Assembly (NCBI RefSeq): GCF_019966575.1
Contig: NZ_JAINFK010000005.1
Location: forward strand, 195,431 to 259,430
Length of the DNA stretch: 64,000 nucleotides
Direction of reading: 5' to 3'
From: Oricola cellulosilytica
GTDB taxonomy: Bacteria > Pseudomonadota > Alphaproteobacteria > Rhizobiales > Rhizobiaceae
Position 1 is the stretch's first letter. Each line of letters starts with the position of its first letter. The notes beneath the pieces were generated by a model. The model worked only from the letters and a program-made list of their open reading frames with translations. It did not search any database and was not told where the DNA came from. Positions 34,948 to 43,350 of the stretch are shown in pieces. Position numbers and translations under genes: made by a program.

Positions 34948-35442
34948 TTATTCTTCGCCGTCGTAGTAACCGAGGCTGTCCTTGGTGCGCCCTATGGAAC
35001 GGATACCCCCGCTCATGGTCGCCCAGTCGAAGCGGCTCATCACCGCAAACTTGTCCGAGTCCGGATATTCGACGACTTCCGTCTCCGCCACCGTCGAAAC
35101 ACCCAGATATTTAAGCGGCACCGAGCCCGTATTGGCGATCTGGTGGGCCGTTTCAGGCCCCCCGGTCGGCGCCGCGCAAACGTCGCCGGCTTTCACCGGA
35201 TGGGCTTCGTCGCCGAAGCGGTAGACCCCCTCGCCTTCCAGGATCACGAAAAGTTCGTGAATCTGGTGGTGGGCATGACGCGGAAAGGCCTTCTTGCCCG
35301 GCTGCACGACATGCAGCATGCAGCCGATGCCGGTCGAGCCAATCAGGCGGCCGAAAGAGCCGATCTCGGCCTCGAAGCCTTCGCCGTTCCCGTTTTTTTG
35401 AAGCGGAACGTCAGCCAGGTTTATGACCGGACCGGTGGTCAT
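34948..35442 (-). CDS. Cupin-domain protein inside the suf operon
   Basis: A 164-residue single-domain cupin. Metal ligands of cupin motif 1 are visible in FPRHAHHQIHELFVILEGEG (two His, one Glu), and motif 2 in AGDVCAAPTGGPETAHQIAN, with the fourth His. The C-terminus EVVEYPDSDKFAVMSRFDW is like a widespread uncharacterised cupin group. Its ATG shares one base with the sufB stop, so translation is coupled, and sufC follows. A role in iron handling or Fe-S maturation is suggested by position only; the substrate is unknown. Confidence 0.85.
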   Translation of the reverse strand: MTTGPVINLADVPLQKNGNGEGFEAEIGSFGRLIGSTGIGCMLHVVQPGKKAFPRHAHHQIHELFVILEGEGVYRFGDEAHPVKAGDVCAAPTGGPETAHQIANTGSVPLKYLGVSTVAETEVVEYPDSDKFAVMSRFDWATMSGGIRSIGRTKDSLGYYDGEE

Positions 35443-36911
35443 CAGCCGACCGAGCCCTCCAGGCTGATGCCGATCAGCTTCTGCGCCTCGACGGCGAATT
35501 CCATCGGCAGTTCCTGGATGACTTCCTTGACGAACCCGTTCACGATCAGCGCGATGGCTTCCTCCTCCGGGATGCCGCGCTGCATGCAGTAGAACAGCTG
35601 GTCCTCGGAAATCTTCGACGTCGTCGCCTCGTGCTCGAACTGCGCGGTGGCATTGTTCGCCTCGATATACGGCACCGTGTGTGCGCCGCAGTCATTGCCG
35701 ATCAGAAGCGAGTCGCACTGCGTGAAGTTTCGTGCATTGGCCGCCTTGCGGTGCGCCGAGACACGCCCGCGATACGTGTTGCTCGACCGGCCGGCCGAGA
35801 TGCCCTTCGAAATGATCCGGCTAGACGTGTTCTTGCCGAGGTGGATCATCTTGGTGCCGCTATCGACCTGCTGCGCGCCGTTGGAGACGGCAATCGAGTA
35901 GAACTCGCCGCGTGAATTGTCGCCGCGCAGGATGCAGGACGGGTACTTCCACGTGATCGCGGAACCGGTTTCGACCTGCGTCCATGAGATCTTGGAGTTC
36001 TTGCCGCGGCAGTCGCCGCGCTTGGTGACGAAATTGTAGATCCCGCCCTTGCCGGTGGCATCGCCCGGATACCAGTTCTGGACGGTCGAGTACTTGATCT
36101 CGGCATCGTCCATGGCAACCAGTTCCACCACGGCGGCATGCAACTGGTTTTCGTCGCGCTGCGGCGCCGTACACCCCTCGAGATAGGAGACGTAAGCGCC
36201 CTCTTCCGCGATGATCAGCGTCCGCTCGAACTGCCCGGTATTCTTTTCATTGATGCGGAAATACGTCGAAAGCTCCATCGGGCAGCGCACGCCCTTGGGA
36301 ACGTAGACGAACGAGCCGTCCGTAAAGACGGCAGAGTTGAGCGCGGCGTAATAATTGTCGGAAATCGGCACCACCGACGCGAGATATTTTTTTACCAGAT
36401 CCGGATACTCGCGAATGGCTTCGGAGATCGACATGAAGATCACACCTGCCTTCGAAAGCTCTTCTTTGAACGTGGTGACGACGGAAACCGAATCGAAGAC
36501 CGCGTCGACAGCGACCTTGCGTTCCTGCACCCCGGCGAGAATCTCCTGTTCAGCGAGTGGAATACCGAGTTTCTCGTAGGTCTTGAGAAGCTCCGGATCG
36601 ACCTCATCGAGGGTCTTGGGACCGGACATGCTCTTCGGAGCGGAATAGTAGTAGATATCGTTGAAGTCGATCTTCGGATATTCGACGCGCGCCCAGGACG
36701 GCTCCTCCATCGCCAGCCACCGTTTGTAGGCATCGAGCCGCCATTCCAGCATCCAGTCCGGCTCGTTCTTCTTGGCGGAAATGAAGCGAATGATATCCTC
36801 GCTCAGTCCCTTCGGCGCCTTGTCGGACTCGATAACGGTCTCGAACCCGTATTTGTACTGGTCGACGTCAATCTTGCGGACCTGATCAATCGTTTCCTGT
36901 ACAGCGGGCAT
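35442..36911 (-). CDS. sufB: Fe-S scaffold subunit SufB
   Basis: A 489-residue scaffold on which clusters are built with SufC and SufD. The C-terminal beta-helix holds [20 protein letters not shown] with the conserved Cys, followed by [20 protein letters not shown] with the conserved Glu. The central [17 protein letters not shown] and [20 protein letters not shown] are family signatures. A GGAGACGAGA ribosome site precedes the start. It is the first gene of sufB-cupin-sufC-D-S-T-A, and an Irr-box-like site lies in its promoter region. Confidence 0.95.
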   Translation of the reverse strand: MPAVQETIDQVRKIDVDQYKYGFETVIESDKAPKGLSEDIIRFISAKKNEPDWMLEWRLDAYKRWLAMEEPSWARVEYPKIDFNDIYYYSAPKSMSGPKTLDEVDPELLKTYEKLGIPLAEQEILAGVQERKVAVDAVFDSVSVVTTFKEELSKAGVIFMSISEAIREYPDLVKKYLASVVPISDNYYAALNSAVFTDGSFVYVPKGVRCPMELSTYFRINEKNTGQFERTLIIAEEGAYVSYLEGCTAPQRDENQLHAAVVELVAMDDAEIKYSTVQNWYPGDATGKGGIYNFVTKRGDCRGKNSKISWTQVETGSAITWKYPSCILRGDNSRGEFYSIAVSNGAQQVDSGTKMIHLGKNTSSRIISKGISAGRSSNTYRGRVSAHRKAANARNFTQCDSLLIGNDCGAHTVPYIEANNATAQFEHEATTSKISEDQLFYCMQRGIPEEEAIALIVNGFVKEVIQELPMEFAVEAQKLIGISLEGSVG

Positions 36912-36977
36912 TCTCGTCTCCGTTCCTGCATTCCCGGCCTGCGGCTTCCGCCAGCAAGGCCTTCACTTTGAAAATAG

Positions 36978-37006
36978 GTGATAAGCCAGTTTTGAAAAGT
37001 TCTAAA
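36978..37006 (-). promoter_or_regulatory. Putative sufB promoter overlapped by an Irr-box-like site (ICE)
   Basis: TTTTGAAAAGTTCTAAA (36990-37006) matches the published Irr consensus TTTRGAAYNRTTCYAAA at 15 of 17 positions. On the reverse strand TTTAGA (37006-37001), 17 bases and TATCAC (36983-36978) form a plausible promoter, so the box covers the -35 region and spacer. In rhizobia, Irr represses iron-demanding genes when iron is scarce, which suits suf. The match was judged by eye against remembered consensus. Confidence 0.6.
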
Positions 37007-37053
37007 GTGAAAAAAGATGAGTTTTTGACATATGTTTTGTGTGGGCCCGTTTC

Positions 37054-38229
37054 TCAAGCCCTTTCGAGCGTTTTATCCGGCCGCGCTCTTGCGGCAATTT
37101 CGCGCAACCTGCCGCTGAATTCGGCTATCTCGGCTGTCGTCGTGCTCGGGCCGATCGAGACCCGGATACCACCTTCTTCGGTATCGCGGCCCATTGCCTT
37201 GAGAACATGGCTGCGGCCCACCTTACCGGAAGAACATGCCGATCCTGAGGAGAGCGCAACACCTGCAAGATCGAACGCGATCTGCACCGTCTCCGCCTTC
37301 AGGCCCGGAATGGTAAAAAATACCGTATTCGGTAACCGCGGTACATTCTCGCCATGTATGACCGCGTCCGGCGCAATTTCACGAACGGCGGTTTCGATCT
37401 CGCCCCGCAATCCGGCCACTTCGGCGAACGCCTCCAGATCGCGCTCCGCAACATCCGCCGCCGCGCCAAACCCGGCGATATTGGCGACCGCTTCCGTTCC
37501 GGAGCGATGCCCCCGCTCCTGTCCGCCTCCGGAAATAAGCGGCAACGGCATCATCAGATCCGAGTGAGCGACGAGCGCCCCAGCCCCCTTGGGACCGCCG
37601 ATCTTGTGCGACGACAAGATTAGAAAATCCCCACAACCATCTGATATATCAATTGGAATACGTCCGATAGCCTGGACGGCGTCGACCACGAGCACGCCGC
37701 CATGCGCTTTGACCCTGTGCGCGATCTTGCCGATGGGCTGGACCACTCCCGTCTCGTTATTGGCCCAATGCACAGCGACGAGCGGAAGCCCCGCGCCCTT
37801 GTCGTGGCTGGCGAGGGCCGATTCGAGGAATTCACAGTCGAGTATTCCATCCCCACCCACCGGCAGGAATACGACGTCGCCCTCCTCAAACCGGCCTCCG
37901 GCTAGTGTGCAGGGGTGATCGGCCGCGCAGACATAGAGCTTCGAGAACGTGAGCGGCGAACGCCCGAAAGAATAGTGCGGTGTCAGCAATGTCGCTGCTG
38001 CTTCGGTGGCGCCTGACGTGAAGACCACATGATCCGGTTTCGCTCCGGCCAAGGTAGCCACGCTGCGTCGCGCCTTCTGTATTGCGGCCTTCGCCGCCCG
38101 CCCGGCGCGATGCACGGAAGACGGGTTGGCGTCAATCTCCAGAGCCTCCATCATCGCGGCACGCGCTTCAGGCAACAGGGGCGCGGAAGCGTTGTAATCC
38201 AGGTAGATAGACGGTCGCGTCGTGGGCAT
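37054..38229 (-). CDS. Cysteine desulfurase, group I (NifS/IscS-like)
   Basis: A 391-residue PLP enzyme, separate from SufS. The PLP lysine is in LILSSHKIGGPKGAGAL and the catalytic Cys in ALSSGSACSSGKVGRSHVL, the SSGSAC loop of NifS/IscS proteins. The cofactor-stacking His is in AADHPCTLAGG. The start at 38229 begins MPTTRPSIYLDYNASAPL, matching the family; an in-frame TTG lies at 38247. It is upstream of sufB by 142 bases on the same strand, with its own Irr-like box further upstream. It may serve sulfur delivery to the SUF scaffold or to tRNA thiolation. Confidence 0.92.
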   Translation of the reverse strand: MPTTRPSIYLDYNASAPLLPEARAAMMEALEIDANPSSVHRAGRAAKAAIQKARRSVATLAGAKPDHVVFTSGATEAAATLLTPHYSFGRSPLTFSKLYVCAADHPCTLAGGRFEEGDVVFLPVGGDGILDCEFLESALASHDKGAGLPLVAVHWANNETGVVQPIGKIAHRVKAHGGVLVVDAVQAIGRIPIDISDGCGDFLILSSHKIGGPKGAGALVAHSDLMMPLPLISGGGQERGHRSGTEAVANIAGFGAAADVAERDLEAFAEVAGLRGEIETAVREIAPDAVIHGENVPRLPNTVFFTIPGLKAETVQIAFDLAGVALSSGSACSSGKVGRSHVLKAMGRDTEEGGIRVSIGPSTTTAEIAEFSGRLREIAARARPDKTLERA

Positions 38230-38310
38230 GGCGATGGAAGTTATCAATTTCCTTGAATTCTTTGCACCAAACCCCTTATGACAGCCGCTTGCATCAGTCG
38301 ATGCACTCAG

Positions 38311-38327
38311 TTTGGAACAATTCTAAT
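38311..38327. promoter_or_regulatory. Irr-box-like site between the desulfurase and hydrolase genes
   Basis: TTTGGAACAATTCTAAT matches TTTRGAAYNRTTCYAAA at 16 of 17 positions. It is 82 bases upstream of the leftward cysteine desulfurase start and 97 bases upstream of the rightward hydrolase start, so it could control either or both. It is a better match than the box at sufB. Assignment is by eye. Confidence 0.6.
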
Positions 38328-38423
38328 TTTTAATAATGATGCCGCCAGCCACCGTCAAGCAACCCTGCGCCGCGTCCCGCAGGCGCCGGCTGGCGAGGAC
38401 CGTCATGACATTACGGAGAACAC

Positions 38424-39098
38424 ATGCCTGAGGTGATCTTTACCGGCCCCGCCGGACGACTCGAAGGCCGATACCAGCCCTCGACGGAAAAGAATGCGCC
38501 CATTGCCATGGTGCTGCATCCGCATCCGCAGTTCGGCGGAACGATGAACAACCAGATCGTCTACAACCTCTTCTACATGTTTCAGAAGCGTGGTTTCACA
38601 ACGTTGCGGTTCAACTTCCGCAGCATCGGGCGCAGCCAGGGCGAATTCGATCACGGCGCCGGCGAATTGTCGGACGCTGCCGCCGCGCTCGACTGGGTTC
38701 AGTCACTTCATCCGGACTCAAAATCGTGCTGGATTGCCGGTTATTCATTCGGCGCATGGATCGGCATGCAACTGCTGATGCGTCGGCCGGAGATCGAGGG
38801 CTTCATCTCGATCGCGCCACAGCCCAACACCTACGATTTCTCTTTCCTGGCTCCCTGCCCGTCATCCGGCCTGATCATTCACGGTTCCGAAGATCGCGTG
38901 GCGCCCCCGAAGGACGTGCAGGGTCTTGTCGACAAGTTGCATACGCAAAAGGGAATCTTGATCACGCAGAAGACGATCGAAGGGGCCAACCACTTCTTCT
39001 CCGATCACAGCGAGACCCTGCTTGCCGAATGCGCCGATTACCTTGACGCCCGCATGCGCGGTGAGCTCGTTCCGGAAAACGTCAAGCGGATCAAGTAG
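38424..39098 (+). CDS. Alpha/beta hydrolase family protein
   Basis: A 224-residue cytoplasmic hydrolase. The oxyanion region HPHPQFGGTMNNQIVYNL lies at residue 31, and the nucleophile elbow is WIAGYSFGAWIGMQL with Ser near residue 109. The acid is probably Asp in HGSEDRVAPPKD, and the His lies in IEGANHFFSDHSE near residue 193. This is the COG2945-type family, with no known substrate. A GGAGAACAC ribosome site precedes the ATG. Location beside an Irr-like box may place it under iron control. Confidence 0.88.
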   Translation: MPEVIFTGPAGRLEGRYQPSTEKNAPIAMVLHPHPQFGGTMNNQIVYNLFYMFQKRGFTTLRFNFRSIGRSQGEFDHGAGELSDAAAALDWVQSLHPDSKSCWIAGYSFGAWIGMQLLMRRPEIEGFISIAPQPNTYDFSFLAPCPSSGLIIHGSEDRVAPPKDVQGLVDKLHTQKGILITQKTIEGANHFFSDHSETLLAECADYLDARMRGELVPENVKRIK

Positions 39099-39104
39099 CT
39101 GGGC

Positions 39105-40745
39105 CTACTCAGCGGCCGACCGCACCATCCTGAGTGAAAGTCGCTGTCCCTTCGAATAGTTGACGCCGTCGATCGCGGCTACTTCATCGACGTTGGCCCC
39201 TTCAGCCGAGAGCAGCCCGCGCAATTCATTGACATCTTTTGCCGGGACAACCGCGACGGCGCAGGCCGGATCGTCGAGCAAATGCTCGGCCGCACCATTG
39301 ACGTCCGTCAACACCGTGTCGGTTCCGGCAAGAAAAACCAGGCTCGGTTCGTGAAAACCGACCGACGCAAGCACCGATTGTGGGCACGGGCGGTGTTCTT
39401 CGAACGCCGCGGCGATCCGCGGCGCCATCCACATTCTGTCGAATGACGGCAGCACCAAACCGAACATCGACCCATAAGCAACGATAGAAGCGACTGCCAC
39501 GTATCCCGCACGCCGGATGGTTATACCCGATAGATGCGCGATCGCCAGAAAGCCGGTCCCAACGATGGCAATAGCAGCAACGATGCCGAATGGATTGAAC
39601 CCGCCGCCTAGATAGATCGGGCCGGCGATGGCCGCGCCGGCAAGTGCGACGGTCACCACGATGTGTCCGACATAGGCGGGATAAAGCAGCCACTTCTGCC
39701 AGAGACGAAGTCCGGAAACCGTAATCGGCTGCGATTGCGCCAGGGCCCAGCCGGCAAGCAAAGCTAACGCCGGATAGGCGGGTAGTACGTAGTGCGGCAA
39801 TTTCGTCGGAATGAGCTCGAAAAAAAACCAGAACGGAACGTACCAACACAGCAGAAACAGCAGTCGCGCATCATCACGCGCCCGGTTTAACGCCACCAGC
39901 CCGGCCAGGAGTGCGAATACGCCGAAAGGCCACGTAAACACTCCATATGTCAGAAGATAATAGCCGGGCGGCGCGCCATGCGATTCCGCACCCCCGCCGA
40001 CCTTGCCGAGCATGTCCTGCCCGACCGACTCGATCCAGAAGGCGCCCCCGCTCTTCCAGGTGATCAGCAACAGCCAGGGCAGGACCATCACCCCCGCCAG
40101 CACCACGCCTCGGACAGGTCGCAGATCGCGCAGCCACCGCACATTCCGATCGAACGCAAACAAGGCGGCAATTGTCAGAACGCTCGCCAGCGGCACGATC
40201 GGTCCCTTGACGAGAACGCCGGCGCCCTGCGCCAGCCAGAAAACCCAGCTCAGGTGGACAGGCGGCAAGCGTTCCGTTCGCGATGCTACGTAGATCTGTG
40301 CCAGGGCACCTTGAGCGGCGATGGTAAGGGCGGCGAGCACCGCGTCGGTCTTGGCGATATGCGCCTCGAACACGAGCCCGAACAGGGCCGCCATGATAGC
40401 CCCGGCGGCAAAGCCGGCCGGGCGTCCGAACAACGCCGTTCCGGCCCAGCAGGTCGCAAGGGCCGCGAAGGCCGCGCCGAGGACCGAGACTATCCTGTAG
40501 ATCCAGAGCGGAGACTCAGCCCCCTGTCCGCCAATGGCCAGGACCGCGGCCTGCATCCAGTAAATGCCGACCGGCTTCTTGTAGCGCGACTCCTCCTGAA
40601 AGCGGATGTCGACATAGTCGCCGGTTTCGACCATCTGCTTGGTGGCCTGCACATATCGCGACTCGTCGCGGTCGACCGGCGGAATGCCGGCCTTCCCCGG
40701 CAATCCGATCATTAGGCTCAGCAGGAACAGGACCAGGTAGCGCAT
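39105..40745 (-). CDS. ArnT-like glycosyltransferase (GT83/PMT family), membrane
   Basis: A 546-residue integral membrane enzyme with about a dozen hydrophobic segments. The first periplasmic loop has the catalytic motif VDRDESRYVQATKQMVETGD, followed by RFQEESRYKKPVGIYWMQA, the signature of ArnT-type enzymes that move a sugar from a polyprenyl phosphate to lipid A or another acceptor. The start at 40745 gives MRYLVLFLLSLMIGLPG; an in-frame codon at 40829 would overlap the upstream LABN gene. It follows LABN and a GT2 gene, a typical polyprenyl-phosphate-sugar pathway. Donor and acceptor are unknown. Confidence 0.86.
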   Translation of the reverse strand: MRYLVLFLLSLMIGLPGKAGIPPVDRDESRYVQATKQMVETGDYVDIRFQEESRYKKPVGIYWMQAAVLAIGGQGAESPLWIYRIVSVLGAAFAALATCWAGTALFGRPAGFAAGAIMAALFGLVFEAHIAKTDAVLAALTIAAQGALAQIYVASRTERLPPVHLSWVFWLAQGAGVLVKGPIVPLASVLTIAALFAFDRNVRWLRDLRPVRGVVLAGVMVLPWLLLITWKSGGAFWIESVGQDMLGKVGGGAESHGAPPGYYLLTYGVFTWPFGVFALLAGLVALNRARDDARLLFLLCWYVPFWFFFELIPTKLPHYVLPAYPALALLAGWALAQSQPITVSGLRLWQKWLLYPAYVGHIVVTVALAGAAIAGPIYLGGGFNPFGIVAAIAIVGTGFLAIAHLSGITIRRAGYVAVASIVAYGSMFGLVLPSFDRMWMAPRIAAAFEEHRPCPQSVLASVGFHEPSLVFLAGTDTVLTDVNGAAEHLLDDPACAVAVVPAKDVNELRGLLSAEGANVDEVAAIDGVNYSKGQRLSLRMVRSAAE

Positions 40746-40794
40746 CGGCACTCGCAGATGGTTGCGATCCGGGTCATCGGCGATCCGGAGTCCT

Positions 40795-41118
40795 TCAGTC
40801 GGCCTCGACCTGCGCCGTCCTGCGCTCACCGGCGATCAACCAGATGTTTCGCATATAGATGAAGAGGCCCATGGCCTGCCCGGCGATGAATACCGGATCC
40901 TGGCGGTGGATCGCGTAGGCGAGAAGGAGTGTACCGCCCAGCATCGAGAAGAACCAGAACGCGACCGGCACGACGCTGCGCTTTGCACGCTCCGATGCGA
41001 TCCACTGAACGACGAACCGCATGGTGAAGCAGATCTGCGCGACGAAGCCGAGAACAACCCAGGCGTTCAGTTGCTCGACGAAGACGGCGTACAGCCAGTC
41101 GCTGAGAGCTGTGATCAT
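40795..41118 (-). CDS. LABN-domain membrane protein (lipid-A-disaccharide synthase N-terminal-like)
   Basis: A 107-residue protein with about three transmembrane helices. It matches the stand-alone LABN domain, seen in VLGFVAQICFTMRFVVQWIA, WFFSMLGGTLLLAYAI and GLFIYMRNIWLI. It is not the catalytic LpxB. Such proteins usually lie between GT2 and ArnT-like genes, as here, and may flip or anchor a lipid-linked sugar. It begins one base after the GT2 stop. Confidence 0.87.
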   Translation of the reverse strand: MITALSDWLYAVFVEQLNAWVVLGFVAQICFTMRFVVQWIASERAKRSVVPVAFWFFSMLGGTLLLAYAIHRQDPVFIAGQAMGLFIYMRNIWLIAGERRTAQVEAD

Positions 41119-41119
41119 G

Positions 41120-41854
41120 CTAACCTTCCGAGACTTCCACGATCTTTGGCATTCTCCTGCGGCGTCGGCCTAGCCACCAGACTCCCGCAAGATCGAGCGC
41201 ACCTCGTGCGCCGCGATCCAGTATCCCGTAATGTGAAGCCCCGTGACGGCGCTGGCGGTCTACGACATCGCGGTGCACGACATCGAACCCTTCCTGGATC
41301 ACAAGCGCAGGAAGATAACGGTGTGTGCCATCGAAGAAGGGCAGACGCCGGAAGATATCTGCGCGCACCGCCTTGAGGCCGCATCCGGTGTCGCGCGTGC
41401 GATCCTTCAGGACCGAGCCCCGCAGCCAGTTTGCGAAACGTGACGCATATTGTTTCAGCACCGTGTCCTTGCGTTTCAGGCGTTGCCCAGCGGCAATTCC
41501 GACCGTTTCACCGCCCTCGATCAACGCATCGACGAGGACTGGAATGAACTGTGGATCGTTCTGTCCGTCGCCGTCGATCGTCGCGATGATTTCACCACGA
41601 GCAGCCAACGCGCCGCTGCGCAGCGCAAGGCTCTGCCCGCACGATGTGGCGTGACGAACGTGGCGCACCGCAAAAGGACGCGCTGAGGCCTCCCTGGCAA
41701 CCGTGCCCGGCGTGTCGTCGGTCGACCCGTCATCGACCACGACGATCTCGAACGAGCGACCCTCCAGCGCGGCCTCGATCTCATCGATCAATTGCGGCAG
41801 GTTGAGCGCTTCATCCTTACAGGGAATGACAACGGAAATGAGAGGCAGGTTCAT
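41120..41854 (-). CDS. GT2 family glycosyltransferase (polyprenyl-phosphate sugar synthase type)
   Basis: A 244-residue dolichyl-phosphate-mannose-synthase-like enzyme. Nucleotide-sugar motifs are ISVVIPCKDEALNLP, IVVVDDGSTDDTPG and IIATIDGDGQNDPQF with the Asp-based metal site; GSVLKDRTRDTGCGLKAVR follows. Unlike ArnC it lacks C-terminal membrane helices and ends in a basic tail. The start at 41854 gives the natural MNLPLISVVIP N-terminus; a longer in-frame start at 42052 would run across the tyrS promoter. It probably makes the lipid-linked sugar used by the ArnT-like enzyme. RgtE of rhizobia, which makes dodecaprenyl-phosphate galacturonate, is a model. Confidence 0.88.
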   Translation of the reverse strand: MNLPLISVVIPCKDEALNLPQLIDEIEAALEGRSFEIVVVDDGSTDDTPGTVAREASARPFAVRHVRHATSCGQSLALRSGALAARGEIIATIDGDGQNDPQFIPVLVDALIEGGETVGIAAGQRLKRKDTVLKQYASRFANWLRGSVLKDRTRDTGCGLKAVRADIFRRLPFFDGTHRYLPALVIQEGFDVVHRDVVDRQRRHGASHYGILDRGARGALDLAGVWWLGRRRRRMPKIVEVSEG

Positions 41855-42099
41855 CGACAGAGCTGCGGTTTTCGGGTGCAAGTCATTTGCAGGCACCTTG
41901 CAAGGGACGGAACCGTCGCGCGCCTGAACAATCTCGCTGCTACTACGCGACCAGCCTGGGTTAGGCAAGTCGAAACCGGATCGCCGCCCTCTCCCCCGCG
42001 CTTGTTCTTGTCGATTACCGGCGAATGATGTTAAAGCCGCGCGGCCCCGCAACCCGGTGGCCTTTTCTGCAGCTTTCCCATCCTGGCCGGCCCGACCCC

Positions 42100-43350
42100 A
42101 TGACAGCCTATAAATCCGATTTCCTGAACGTTCTCGAAGAACGCGGCATGATCCATCAGATCTCCGATCCGGAGGGTCTCGACAAGAAATGCGCGGAAGG
42201 AACGATCACGGCATATGTCGGCTATGACGCCACGGCGACCAGCCTTCACATCGGCAACCTGATCAGCGTGACGATGCTCTACTGGCTCCAGCAGACCGGC
42301 CACCGGCCGATCACCCTGATGGGCGGCGGGACCTCGATGGTCGGTGATCCCTCTTTCCGGGACGATCAGCGCCAGTTGCTGACCCCGGAAAAAATCGAGG
42401 AGAACATCGCTGGCATCAAGTCGGTATTCGGGCGCATTCTCGATTACGGCGAAGGCAGGACCGGGGCGATGATGGTCAACAACGCCGAGTGGCTTCTGAA
42501 GCTCAATTACGTCGAGTTTCTGCGAGAGGTCGGCCGCCATTTCTCGGTCAATCGTATGCTCACCTTCGATTCCGTAAAACTTCGGCTCGATCGCGAGCAG
42601 TCGCTTTCGTTTCTCGAATTCAACTACATGATCATGCAGGGATACGACTTCGTGGAGCTGAACCGGCGCTACGATTGCATCCTGCAGATGGGCGGCTCCG
42701 ATCAATGGGGCAACATCATCAACGGCCTCGATCTGAGCCACCGCATGGGCCGGCCGCAACTTTTCGCGCTGACGACGCCGCTTTTGACGACCGCGTCAGG
42801 CCAGAAGATGGGCAAGACGGCGTCGGGAGCGGTCTGGCTGAACGGCGACCTCTTCTCGCCCTATGATTTCTGGCAATATTTCCGCAACACCGAGGACGAC
42901 GATGTCGGCCGCTTCCTGAAGATCTTCACCCGCCTGCCGCTGGACGAGATCGCCAGACTGGCCGCTCTCGGCGGTGCCGAGATCAACGAGGCCAAGAAGG
43001 TGCTGGCAACCGAAGCGACGGCTATCGTCCATGGGCGCGAGGCTGCGAAGCAGGCAGCCGAAACGGCGCGCGTGACATTCGAGGAGGGCCAGGTGGCCGC
43101 CACCTTGCCGACCGTGGAAATACCGGCCGCAAGTCTCGAAGCGGGACTTGGTGTCCTGTCGCTCTTCGTTACCGCCGGGCTGGCGGCCTCGAACGGCGAG
43201 ATGCGCCGCCACATCAAGGGCGGCGCCGTCAGGGTGAACGATGAGACCGTCACCGACGATCGGCTGACACTCGACAAGTCGGCGCTGGCGGACGGCGTCA
43301 TCAAGCTGTCGCTCGGCAAGAAGAAGCACGTTCTGGTCAAACCGGTCTAG
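42100..43350 (+). CDS. tyrS: Tyrosyl-tRNA synthetase
   Basis: A 416-residue class I synthetase that charges tRNA-Tyr. The HIGH-like motif is [11 protein letters not shown] near residue 47, [11 protein letters not shown] is the tyrosine-binding segment, and the KMSKS-like loop is [15 protein letters not shown]-terminal S4-like domain ([19 protein letters not shown]) binds tRNA. The start at 42100 gives [17 protein letters not shown]; a longer frame from 42025 is unlikely. Its TAG stop is part of a CTAG shared with the convergent AsmA-like gene. Confidence 0.96.
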   Translation: MTAYKSDFLNVLEERGMIHQISDPEGLDKKCAEGTITAYVGYDATATSLHIGNLISVTMLYWLQQTGHRPITLMGGGTSMVGDPSFRDDQRQLLTPEKIEENIAGIKSVFGRILDYGEGRTGAMMVNNAEWLLKLNYVEFLREVGRHFSVNRMLTFDSVKLRLDREQSLSFLEFNYMIMQGYDFVELNRRYDCILQMGGSDQWGNIINGLDLSHRMGRPQLFALTTPLLTTASGQKMGKTASGAVWLNGDLFSPYDFWQYFRNTEDDDVGRFLKIFTRLPLDEIARLAALGGAEINEAKKVLATEATAIVHGREAAKQAAETARVTFEEGQVAATLPTVEIPAASLEAGLGVLSLFVTAGLAASNGEMRRHIKGGAVRVNDETVTDDRLTLDKSALADGVIKLSLGKKKHVLVKPV

